Below, piece by piece: positions 45,464-55,707 of a stretch of 64,000 nt of DNA. The notes under the pieces are model-generated. The model did not search any database, was not told where the DNA came from, and saw only the letters and a program-made list of their open reading frames with translations. A program made the position numbers and the translations under genes. The stretch comes from Rhexocercosporidium sp. MPI-PUGE-AT-0058 (taxonomy: Eukaryota > Ascomycota > Leotiomycetes > Helotiales), in assembly GCA_020746875.1 (NCBI GenBank), contig JAGTJL010000005.1, positions 2,108,001-2,172,000 of the forward strand, written 5' to 3'. Numbering within the stretch: the stretch's first letter is position 1; every line of letters begins with the position of its first letter.

Positions 45464-47987
45464 ACTGTCGATGATGTTCTTAGTCGTTTCAAACGGAAAT
45501 GAGAATGTTCTCAAATGATGCCGTGACTGAGAGCGTGAGTTGAGAGCGGCGCCGATGGAGGGTGTAACCAAGGGTAGAGGTAGAGGCAGACGAAGATGCT
45601 TTGCATTCTCTTCTTCAGGGTAGTCGTTGCAAAACTGAGGGGCCACTCGCACGTGGAAATTGAGAGGGATGGTCGATGGTCGATGTCTGATGAACAGACA
45701 CAGACGCGGGGAGGGAGGAGGACTTATACCTACCCTCAGACCGGCTTAAGAAGTCCAGAGTACATACCTTCACCCAGCACCAGACAGGAGACCAGAAAAC
45801 TGACAAGGAAGAAATTTTCACTAGCACATATGCCTGCCTCACTTGCTTCTTGGGAAATAGAGTTTGAACAAGAAAGGAAGAAAAGTGATCAATCGCATCT
45901 CTCTTATCTTGACAGCGATGCAAGTTCCCAGGGACGATAGATTTAACTGGGTTACGTGCACTTCCCGCTTCCATTGCATCCAGTGCCCCATTGGGTATAC
46001 AGCTGATGCAGCTAAGTCACCAGTCGGTAGCCAACTCTTCGGCGTACGCAGATACCATGCATACGAGTACCGAACGGGTACGTCGGGACACTTTGTTGGA
46101 GCTTCCCTGCACCTTGAGGCAGGATGCTCGCGCATAAGCCACAATACGTTGAAGAACCCTTCTCTTGCGCCAAAGGATGCTTAGGAAGGTGATTCAAGGC
46201 GACAACCCTTTTACTGTCTTTTGGTCTCACGCTTACCATCAGCCCACGTTCCAGGCCTATCAGAATCCCCAAATTTTACAAAGACCAACAAAAAAATGGA
46301 GCCCAACTCCCCCCCACACACGACTCCAGGCTTGGATTGGGGGGCTGAAAACACAAGGCTGCAAACCTCATGAGCTCTCGGATGGGAAATCCCTCAGTCG
46401 ATTGCCATATGCGCCTGCGCTTGACACCTGCAGCTCGCTCTTTCGAGAAGTTCCTTCGGAAAACGGAACTTTCGTGACAGCAGTACAGAGTACTGAACAA
46501 CCTTGATAATAACCACACGAGTTTAGTTCCGGACGGTTGGTTTGAAATTAAACCTTCTTCATCCGCACACTAATATGACAGCTGAACTTAAAATCAGCCT
46601 TGCAGATTGCCCTTTTCATCCCACGCTGATCTCTCACCCACGCTGTTCTGCTCATCGATGACCCAATGCCACGTCTGCCCTCACACCGACGGTCCAAATC
46701 CGACATCCTGCCTCCCAAGTATGCACGCAGATCTCTTACCAGACCCGGACCAGTTCTGTCGTCTCACCGGTATCAATCCACCCCCTTTCTTTTCCCATTC
46801 CACAGCTGCAGAGTTTCACTCAGGGGTCATTGGGCGTCAACCCCACTGCACTTATCATCTATTTCTTCCAGTTCCCAATAACGATCTCATGCGTTGTTGT
46901 TGTCACCCTGGAGCGAACGATTGCACTTTCACTCAGTCGGGTCGTAGATCCACTTCCCCGGCTCTTCTCCGTGGGGGGGTTTAAGTAATGTGGCAGCCGC
47001 GATGAGACATGGATCCTACCCTCCGTATCGCGTATAATGGGTCAGGTCCAGGTACCTCCTGCACGACATTGGTGGCCTGTCATGCCCCAGTGATCCCCAG
47101 GCAGGCAGCGAGCTGTGTCGGACCATTGCGTGGGAGACGTGATGAGGGGGCTGAAACAGTGACATGGGTAACTCTAGTTGTACTGTAACTCTAATTGCTC
47201 TGGTTGGGTGAAGACCGAGGCACGAACCATGAATAATGAGACATTGATGTGATCTGCAGCAGAATAAGTCTGATTCGTCGAGTTCAGAAGTCTCGAATGA
47301 TAGTTAGGATTCGTAGTTATGGCGAGGAGGAGATGTTTCTGGCCTCGGCGTCACAGCTTCCGGGTTCCAATGCTCGTCTATTTTGGAGATAACCCGAGCC
47401 CGAGGCGCCTCGATGTCACGTGTTGACTCGCTTGGCACACTTTCCTTTCGAAAAAAGGTTTAACATTCCTTCGTCTAGATTGTTCACCTGGCTTAGCGCA
47501 CTTTCCTTCCAGATGAGATGGTCCAATTTACTTTGTGGAATATTGCCTCCACCGTTCTCGGCCAAATCCGCAATAAGATGCCGCCTCTTCCAATACTTCG
47601 AGCTGGACTGTCGGGGTTTGGCGTTTGTGGCAAAGTCCCCTTAAGCGAATGAAAACACTGGCCAGCCAGTCGTTTACACTTGATGCGAAGTCGTTCAGAT
47701 CTAGCTTTTTTAAGATTGCTAGGACTGTAAAATTATGGTATCGTGGAGTCGGGGTTCACTGTTGAGGACCAAATTCACTGGTGCTAGCCAATCCAGCGAG
47801 GGCAGACAACCCCTGTTCAAAGTGCCGCATCAGCTGGACGCACCTCAGCCTCACCAATAAAATATGTTGCCCTCGTCCACTACTGCACTTGAGAAATCGT
47901 CCTCATTACGACGCAGAAGTCGCGGCTATCCAGCAAGACGTCTTTGACCCGAGTCGTTGTATCTGATCACAACATCAAAGAAGCGAT
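45464..47987. other. Intergenic, nothing recognised
   Basis: This 2.5 kb stretch has no supported gene. Short open stretches occur on both strands without motifs or splice structure. Confidence 0.45.
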
Positions 47988-49557
47988 ATGCGTCTCCTCA
48001 ACACCACCACACTCACACTTCACACCTTCTTCGATAACGCAGTTCCCGACTACGTGATTCTTTCTCATCGATGGGATGACGAAGAAGTCACATTTCAGGA
48101 CCTTTAAAGTGGCCGAGGACCAGATATGCCTGGCTATGCAAAGATCCAAGGTTGCTGTGCACAGGCGAGATCCGAGGGCTGGGAATACGCCTGGATTGAT
48201 TCCTGTTGCATTAACAAGAGCAGTAGCGCCGAGCTATCGGAGGCTATCAACTCTATGTCCAAATGGTACAAAAAGGCGAAACTGTGCAATGCATAATTGT
48301 CAGATGTGCATGGCCAGCTCAACGAACCATGACGGCTGGAGCGTAGTGCTTGGTTGAGCCGTTGACCCCGCCAATCGTTGTATTCTTTGATCGGCACTGG
48401 GCTGATATCGAGAGTAAGAGAAGCTTGAAAGACCGTCTGTCAAGAATCACAGGTATTCGAGATATGTGGGACTACCAATCGGCTTGCATCGCCGAGAAGA
48501 TGTCGTGGGTTGCTCATAGGCGGAGCAGTCGCATCGAAGCTGAAGCGTACTGTTTGATGGGATTGTTTGACGTCAACATACCTCTTCTCTATGGCGAGGG
48601 AGAGAAGGCTTTTCAGAGGCTGCAAAGGAAGATTCTTAAGTCATCTCATGACGAGTCTCTTTCGCTTGGTATTGCAAGGAAGAAATCGGCACCATTCTAG
48701 CCTCATCCCCAAGATCATTTGCAGACTCTTCTCAGATCCCAAAAGCTACACAGCTGGGGAAACCTGTGCCAGGTCGGCTCACAAGTCTTTCCCCAAGAAA
48801 TTACTTCAGATCGGGAGAACAGCCTTCTAGTTTTTCGAACAAGGGGCTTCGCTTGTCTCTGTTCCTTATACCTCTAGCTGCTATTCAGCAGCATGATCCA
48901 GGACCACGAGTACTTGGAGCGATGAATAGATCCCAAATTTATGTCGCTTTATTGCAGAATTTGGCGGTAGGCAAAGAGGCTGTAAGCCCTGCTATCTATC
49001 TCCAAAGGATTGACAAAACATTCATTGGAAACGACGATCGACACCTGACACAGGATTGGAAATGTGTACGACTCTGGAAGGAACAAGTTTTGTGTGGCAA
49101 CCTGGAGACCGCTAGAGCCGACTGTCAAGCATCCCCATCCAGAAATCTATTGGGGGGAGGGGTACCACAGTCCAGAATCGTTTACATTCAGCAAACTGCA
49201 GAGGATATGCCTACGGATGCATATGGACTTTGGCTTCAATCTTACGGCAAGTACAGTGAGCCACAAGAATGCAGCATTGCAATTAACATCAGCTCTCTTC
49301 TGGAGCACGACTTTCATCCATTCGAGCCCAACTCCATGGAAATGGAGTTGGACAATGTATTGCATTCAGATATGTGTGGTTGGGTACTGGCAAATGAGCA
49401 ACATCAGCTTTATCTACCAGCCATGGACCTACAAATATCAGCGAATCATCAAGTTCGGATCTGTTCCTTCGTTAATCATGAGCAAAGGCAGACAATTGTA
49501 CTTCTAGCATCACTGCACACAGAAATAACCTTTGGCGCTCCACAGCTCGTGCTGTAG
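47988..49557 (+). pseudogene. Degraded HET-domain gene
   Basis: The start resembles the common HET opening (MRLLNTTTLTL, then YVILSHRWDDEEVTFQDL). Later blocks are recognisable: EGWEYAWIDSCCINKSSS, then PPIVVFFDRHWADIESKRSL, YCLMGLFDVNIPLLYGEGEKAFQ and a C-terminal region to the stop at 49557. The frame is broken many times. In-frame stops lie at 48105-48107 (TAA), 48294-48296 (TAA), 48330-48332 (TGA) and 48363-48365 (TGA). The conserved block before PPIVVFF is missing with a frame change near 48350-48365, and another frame change occurs near 48660 at a T run. The two TGA codons stand about where the family has Trp, as G-to-A changes would produce. This is a dead gene, unlike the intact HET gene at 5932, to which it is not closely similar. 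Confidence 0.85.
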
Positions 49558-50633
49558 GTCCTCAACACTGACCAGCAATTCGGAATTGGTGATATAGCGA
49601 GAGCTGTAAACCACTGGCAAGCGATCTCGCGAGTTCACGAATTTGGTTCTGACCGTATCTCCTGTTGGCTGAAAAGTTGCCTCAGCTTATCAGCATGTGT
49701 GCAGCCTACCAGTGGGAACGAAGGTCACAAATATACTATTGTTCTCAAGGTCGCGAGCTCAGCTACCCTTTATTAGCCACCACCTACAAATTTCGAGAGG
49801 TTCACTCACTTTTTTGCTAAGAGAATGGCGGAACTCCGGTCGTGGTGAGGATTTTACGGAGCAGCTACTTAATACTGGAGACATGAGCAAATTGCTAGGA
49901 GTCTGCATCTGGAAGAGAAGATGGATCTTAGCTGAAGCGGATTGATCGAGAGAAAAAAGGTCGATGTTCATCTGTTTGTATACAGCTCCAGTGTTCAACA
50001 AGAGGGTTTCTTCTGTCCAAAGTGTGCCTGGTTTCTGATGTAAGCTCGTCCAGGCTCGTTTATGTTTTTATTTCCACTATTCTAATAAAGAGACCTCGAA
50101 GCTTGTCCATCTCCACAAATTGCCAAAATTCGGAGAAGCATACGCATACTTGCAAAAGGGGGGTTTTTTTTGGTTTTAATTGTGGCTAGCTCTTCTTTTG
50201 ACAATATCAACACTTCAGCAGTGGTCGACCTAAGCTAGACTCGAGAGGCAATATCGCTGCGTCGTATTCACATGCCACTTGGCAGATGGGACGATCTCCC
50301 GTCCATGGCGCGCTCGCTCTAGGTTAGGCAGGTGGGGTACTTCGTAGTCCGATGCGGGGTTGTTCATTTGTTCAGCTGAAGTCCCAGTCAGCACTAGGTG
50401 TTTTGCATTTCTTATACTAGTTCGAACCCCCTTTCACATGAAAACTTATATAAACAAGCTTCACCAAGAGCCTCCTTAGACGTCTTTTGATCTATAAATT
50501 TCACATCGTCTTCCCCCACAGTTTCACTTCCTTATTTTGTTCAATTTTCAGAGCCAAACTATCGTTATTTATACTCAGGCGGAATCCTCTTCCGATCCGA
50601 ATAATCTTTCTTTTGACGCAAAGAATTGAAAGA
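49558..50633. other. Intergenic with promoter of the next gene
   Basis: No gene in 1.1 kb. It includes a T-rich run near 50164 and a TATA-like element at 50447-50454 upstream of the small gene at 50634. Confidence 0.5.
50447..50454 (+). promoter_or_regulatory. TATA box-like element
   Basis: TATATAAA stands 180 bp upstream of ATG 50634, followed by pyrimidine-rich DNA (50505-50545). Position and sequence fit a TATA box with a leader of about 100-150 nt; this is inference. Confidence 0.5.
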
Positions 50634-51219
50634 ATGGCAAGTCCTTTCCGAATCGTACTATGTGGCAAAACAGCCCAGATAGCAACAGCAGTAAAAGCCG
50701 GTCTCCAACCCGAATGCGAAGGTTAGTCTCAACACCATAAGTTTTATAACCACACACATACCAGTGAACCCTCCCTAAATAACTCCCACTCCAGTAATCC
50801 ACGTCATCCTCTCCACCTCAGCCGGGGTATCAGATCTCCCCAAGCTCTTGGCAGGAAAGACGCCATCGACTCAAGACCCTGGCAATATTGGAACGCAAAA
50901 TTACTCTCAGGCACCACAAGCGGTGGTTCTGGGCGGGGGTTATGATGATGAAGCTGTGAAGACGATTAGAGAGGCTTGTGAGAGTGTCAGTAGCGGCGAA
51001 AAGGGCGTTCCGTGGTTGAGGCCTGATTTAAGTGTTCCTGTTCCGCCTTTGGGGTAAGCTACCTTAGTTAAATCGAGAGACGGGCAAGTCCTAGTGCAAA
51101 GCAATTGCTAACTCGCTAGGCCGAAATATGGGGCGGCGATGGTGTCTAGAGTCAAAACTGCTTTGAGAGAGTTGCAAGAAGAAGGGAGGGCTAAGGGCGA
51201 TGGGGTGTACTTTTTCTGA
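50634..51219 (+). CDS. Conserved small fungal protein of unknown function
   Basis: Three exons (50634-50721, 50795-51053, 51120-51219) give 148 residues; donors GTTAGT and GTAAGC, acceptors CCAG and CTAG, all in phase. Notable parts are a start like a nucleotide-binding Rossmann strand (FRIVLCGKTAQIATAVKAGL), VIHVILSTSAGVSDLPKLL, then AVVLGGGYDDEAVKTIREA, PWLRPD and PPLGPKYGAAMVSRVKTAL, ending GVYFF. It looks like a compact alpha/beta protein, and I recall similar unannotated proteins in other filamentous fungi, but no named domain. A TATA-like site lies 180 bp upstream. Confidence 0.85.
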
Positions 51220-51956
51220 TCGCCGCTGTTTTAAATCTGGTAGCGTATTTGGTTCTGGTCCAGGGAATCGGCTGAAAGATCTACTGCAGGAGTACACCAA
51301 GAGCGTTCCTGAAATAGGCGAAAGTATATTTTTTACCTTGCTATGCATCGAATCCTAGAGGATGACTTCTGTAAAAGATCTCCACCTCTTCACTTCAGAG
51401 AATTTCATATTCCGACCTCGTCTTCCGTACATCTAAAGTACGCATCAATATTCCGATACTGGGGTCCCGATCGACCTGCCTAAAGCGTATTTTCCATTTT
51501 AATTCGTGCCTGCAAGTGTACAGATGCATCTATGCCGTTGAAGCGGGAATCAAGATCCGTCGTACTTTTCTTGTCCTATATTTTTACCCTATAGCTAGTG
51601 GAGTATTGAAAAATTGTAATTAAAAGACCGTAATCCATGTAAATTCGCTCAAATTCAAGCAACGAAACTTTTCTTTTCAGGTTTAGGTGACTGATTACTT
51701 ATTATGTTAACAAAGAGGGGTGACTCTATTTACTACACTACACTGATACAAGGGGGCCATTTTTAAGGGGCCTTTTTTGCAGATCAAGAAAAGCAACTTT
51801 GTCCTCCTCATCTGTGACCTGAGAGCTTGTCGAAAATTTCCCACCCAGACTAGGTACCGAACCGAGACATCTAATAATGAAATTTCGCCCACATACCACA
51901 ATTCTCTTTATAAGCCATGACGAACGCTTTTAATTCCTACAAGAAACACCCCATTC
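51220..51956. other. Intergenic between convergent 3' ends
   Basis: A 737 bp A/T-rich spacer between the small gene (+) and the LysM gene (-). No gene is seen. Confidence 0.5.
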
Positions 51957-53540
51957 TCACATACCGGCCCACGTATGCCCCATCAACCTATTCGCCAAAT
52001 CCCTCACATAGCCCGCCGTTGCGCCCAGCGGATTGTTCAAGTCCGTCCTGTCCACCGATCCACTGTTATACTTCCTCGCCGCCTCATAATAATTTCCAAA
52101 CTCCTCATACGCCTGCTTCAACCCGGGACCATTCCTCGTCCCCAGACTCCCATCCCTAATCATCTGCAAAATACTGCCCGCGGGGTCAGCTGCATTGAAC
52201 GAGACGCCGTTATACGCTTGCATGATGCCCGTGTTGACGACCCCGTTGAAGGTATTCCCCACGCGCACGTTGCCGCCGGATTCTTGCATGATGATGCAGA
52301 GGATTACGCGTGCGTCGAGTTGGGACTCCGAGGCGACGAGAGGGATGGAGGTGCCTATCAGGGCGATTTCGGAGGCCGTGTTGGAGAATGTCATGAGGGA
52401 GGCGTTTTTGGCCCAGAGGGTGCTGTAGGGTGCCCATTGCGAGGGGGAGGGGAAGGAGGATGAAGGGCCGCTGTAGGATACGTAGCCGCCTGTGCTTGGG
52501 GGGACAGTACCTCCTCCCCCGCCTCCTGTGTTGCCAGATCCAGGACTAGATCCAGAAGGAAGATTGATACTCTGTCCTACCTGGAGAGACGTTGGTTTGA
52601 CATTAGGATTTGCGGCTTGAAGTGCGGAGACACTGGTGTTGAATTTCGCTGCGATGGTCGTGAATGTATCGCCAGCTTGTATGACATACGTCCCTGTTGA
52701 AGGAGCTGTTGGTGCCGGAGTTGGAGTAACCGGTCCTGGATTTGGTTGAGTTGTCGATGGAATGTTAATCTGGCTCCCAACTTGTAACGTATTGGGATTC
52801 ACTCCCGGATTCGCTGCTTGTATCGCTGCAACGGTTGTTCCTAGCTTCGCTGCGATACTGCCGTAAGTGTCTCCTGATTGGATTGTATATTTGTTTACAG
52901 GTGCTGGAGTAGGCTGGGTAGGAGCTGGGGCTGGAGGTGGCGTGGGCGTTGAAGTCGAGGGAACCGAGATCTGAGCACCGATTTGCAGAGCATTGGGATT
53001 GACTCCCGGATTTGCAGCCTGGAGTGCAGCAACACTCGTACCAAGCTTAGCAGCAATGGTAGTGAAAGTATCACCTGACTGGATAGTGTATTTCCCCGAA
53101 GGTGCTGGTGCTGGTTGTGGTTGTGGTGTAGGAGGTGCAGGTTGAGTTGGAGTACTGGAAGCAGGAACAATAATCTGCTCTCCAATCTGAAGATTACTCG
53201 GATTCACACGGGGATTTGCAGCTTGTAGAGCAGCAGCAGATGATCCTACTTTTGCTGCAATCGAAGTGAATGTATCTCCTGCTTGCACTGTATATCGGGA
53301 TGCTGATTGTGGAAGTTGGATGATCTGCCCCACTTGGAGATTGTTTGGGTTGATTCCCGGATTCGCTTGTTGCAGTGCAGCCACAGTTGTTCCTGATTTG
53401 GAAGCTATTGTTGACAAAGTATCTCCTGCTTTAATAGTGTACGTTGATGCATTTGTTGCTGTGGCTTGCAGTTTTCGTGATATAGATGTGGTTCTGGCTC
53501 GCGAGAAAAGTCGCCGGAGTGTTGATATCGATCGCTTCAT
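51957..53540 (-). CDS. Five-LysM protein with lysozyme-like domain
   Basis: A single exon encodes 527 residues from ATG 53540. Five LysM domains lie at about 33-77, 83-126, 151-194, 218-261 and 285-328 (each like YTIQSGDTFTTIAAKLG, then QAANPGVNP). Most are joined by Pro/Thr-rich linkers, and a Gly-rich linker leads to the C-terminal domain (about 365-527). That domain resembles lysozyme/lytic-transglycosylase folds: MQESGGN places a candidate catalytic Glu near residue 420, with TGIMQAYNG, YYEAARKYNSGSVDRTDL and AGYVRDLANR after it. LysM binds N-acetylglucosamine polymers such as chitin or peptidoglycan. The likely role is a peptidoglycan hydrolase or cell-wall binder. Oddly, the N-terminus is basic (MKRSISTLRRLFSRARTT) with no clear signal peptide, so export would need another route, a missed 5' exon, or the protein is intracellular. 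Confidence 0.9.
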   Translation of the reverse strand: MKRSISTLRRLFSRARTTSISRKLQATATNASTYTIKAGDTLSTIASKSGTTVAALQQANPGINPNNLQVGQIIQLPQSASRYTVQAGDTFTSIAAKVGSSAAALQAANPRVNPSNLQIGEQIIVPASSTPTQPAPPTPQPQPAPAPSGKYTIQSGDTFTTIAAKLGTSVAALQAANPGVNPNALQIGAQISVPSTSTPTPPPAPAPTQPTPAPVNKYTIQSGDTYGSIAAKLGTTVAAIQAANPGVNPNTLQVGSQINIPSTTQPNPGPVTPTPAPTAPSTGTYVIQAGDTFTTIAAKFNTSVSALQAANPNVKPTSLQVGQSINLPSGSSPGSGNTGGGGGGTVPPSTGGYVSYSGPSSSFPSPSQWAPYSTLWAKNASLMTFSNTASEIALIGTSIPLVASESQLDARVILCIIMQESGGNVRVGNTFNGVVNTGIMQAYNGVSFNAADPAGSILQMIRDGSLGTRNGPGLKQAYEEFGNYYEAARKYNSGSVDRTDLNNPLGATAGYVRDLANRLMGHTWAGM

Positions 53541-54313
53541 GTTTTTGATTCTCGAAGGACTTGAGTGCTATAGACCACAAGATCATATTGTGGGCACTCG
53601 TTGTATATATGTCTACCATCAATTGACTTCGAAGCTATTATGAGCTTGCCACGTATGAGCTTGAAAAGGAATAGAGGTACGCCGGTTTCCTTGGCAGGCA
53701 CTTGCGTTTCTGGAATAGCTCAGGAACTATCCAATCTGGAGGTTCAGGATGTGTTTCAGATCAGCCTTGTACTGGAGCGAACTGCAAGCCACAGAATAGA
53801 TCACCCAAAGAAGCACTCACAATGTATCACCCAAATTGGCGTGTTTTGACGAGGTGGCGGTGAAGAATGAAATTGCGGTTTGTTACAGGCTCGCTCAGAC
53901 TGGTGTCCCAACAATAATGCCGAAAGCAATTTGTGGCAGGATGAATAACGATATTTGAATCAACTACCCATTACACCATATGCTATGCTCGCCATGGTCC
54001 TCAACACGACCAATTTCTGCGAACCACTGTAGTGATCATTGATTGCATCTTCAGTAATAGGTTGATGGATGCAGCTCTAACCAGAGCTGAAATTGGCAAG
54101 ACGTTCACAAGCCCTTCTTCCGTCAGCCTTTCTCAGCCATGGTGCCCATATCTCGTCACGTTGTGTTAAGTTGTCGAGGAATCTTTGAACGCTAATTGAG
54201 GATTCTGGACGCCGAGGATACTGATTTGGAATTTGCGCTCCTTACACTCGTCCAACTTTGCTAACCGAAATGCAGCTATCCAAAGTTCCATCATCTCTTT
54301 TTCTTTATGTTTT
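53541..54313. other. Intergenic, LysM gene promoter side
   Basis: This 773 bp stretch holds the LysM gene promoter and the 3' flank of the MYND gene. No gene is seen. Confidence 0.5.
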
Positions 54314-54837
54314 TCAATCACGCCTTCCACAAACATGTCCTTGGCTAATTATTGCGTAATTGTTTGCTTTTGAATCGTTCTGCACCTGTGTTACTAACTG
54401 TGCCGTCTCGCCTTGAATTGTCTTGCGGCGGACTTCAAGCTCTGCACACTCCTTCTTGAGTACCTTATGATCACGTTTCTTGTATTCCTTGCTACAGTGT
54501 GAAACCACCTGCAGCCCGCGCAACTTTTGAAATTATTCAACTTGGATTTAACTTTTTTGCACATCTGATTGTGACATTTGCGTGCCTTGGGCGTGACGAG
54601 TGGAGCATTGAAAAAGAGATTCGCAATTGAAGGAGGAGGAGTCGTTGCAGCACCTCCATTTGGCCGAGGACCCTTGCTGGCAGGAGGGTTCATAATTGCA
54701 GCATTTTGGCCAGGCGGAGGCATTGATGCAGCGTCTCTGCCTCCACGCGTATCCTCTCCAAATGGATTATTATCCTCAAGCAGGGCACCATGCTCCGAAC
54801 CATCATCCTCATAATCCGATTCGACAGTAGCCTGCAT
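54314..54837 (-). pseudogene. MYND-type zinc-finger gene with a frame break
   Basis: From ATG 54837 an acidic, Pro-rich region runs into a MYND start (KCHNQMCKK, SCAGCR). At about 54505-54509 the frame is lost; the rest of the finger continues one base out of frame (SHCSKEYKKRDHKVLKKEC) to a stop at 54314. One missing G would rejoin the parts. The second half also has Tyr where MYND has a Cys ligand (SKEY against the usual SKEC) and lacks the usual Trp, so the finger may be damaged in any case. MYND domains bind partner proteins. As written, translation would run on to 54394 with an unrelated tail. No usable intron explains the shift (the only GT-AG pair there is 17 nt apart). Confidence 0.65.
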
Positions 54838-55707
54838 CGTCGGATCTGTATCCGACAGGAGTCGTGGTGGTAATGTGCTGAGTAATAGGAAATCTGGTAG
54901 AACTCCAATAAAGTATTGGTGCTGAAGCAAGATACCGGCAGCGTAAAACGAAGAGAGGTAGAAGCAAGCGAGTGCTTGGATGAAGCTTGTCGATGGAGCT
55001 ATGCGATTGGTGTAGTTGCTTGACGCTGGCCGAAGAGAGGATGATGATTTCAGTGACTGCTCGATGAATTATCGTTGATAACGTTGGGTAGACGGTTTAC
55101 TTGCTGAACGCAGATTGGAGGAGAAAGCATATGAGTGGGTGCTTCATTGATGGAGCTTGCGCAGTGGTTGCAAACCGAAGAGATGAATGTCGTGTAACGA
55201 TATGATAGGCGGTTTAGCCCGGTGTGTATGGATAGATTGATGAAAGTTGTAAAGAAGCGGAGAAGAGAAAGAAGGAAGTAAGCCACGATTAATATAGGTC
55301 GAGGTAGGCGGTACAAGGAAGGAAAGACCGAGATCTCTCTGGAGGAAAAGTAGAACGGAAGGAATGAATCGTCGAATTCTGAAGCGGCGACTGCTTCCCA
55401 TCGAAACCAATGCAGAAATGCAGAAATGCAGAGAGCAAGTAAGGAAGCAAGCAAGCAGGTACAGAAACATTCCGCTCTCATCAAATATCATCTCTTATTC
55501 AGACTACAGTCTACTTACTAGCCTACAAGAAAGAAGTGCAGACGCAGTGCACAATGAATGATCGCAATCCCATTCAATCCAGTTCCATCCTAACCCAAAC
55601 GCCATGCATGCATGCACAGCTAAAATGCAATTCAATTCAATCCCCACCCAGACAAATGCTCAAAGTGCCCATCAATCCAATGCCATCAATACTTTGTATG
55701 CTAGGTT
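54838..55707. other. Intergenic
   Basis: An 870 bp gap between the MYND gene start and the 3' end of the Asi3-like gene, both minus strand. No gene is supported. Confidence 0.5.

Noticed and set aside
54490..54510. Mini-intron explaining the MYND frame break
   Set aside because: The only GT-AG pair there would be 17 nt apart, too short for a spliceosomal intron.
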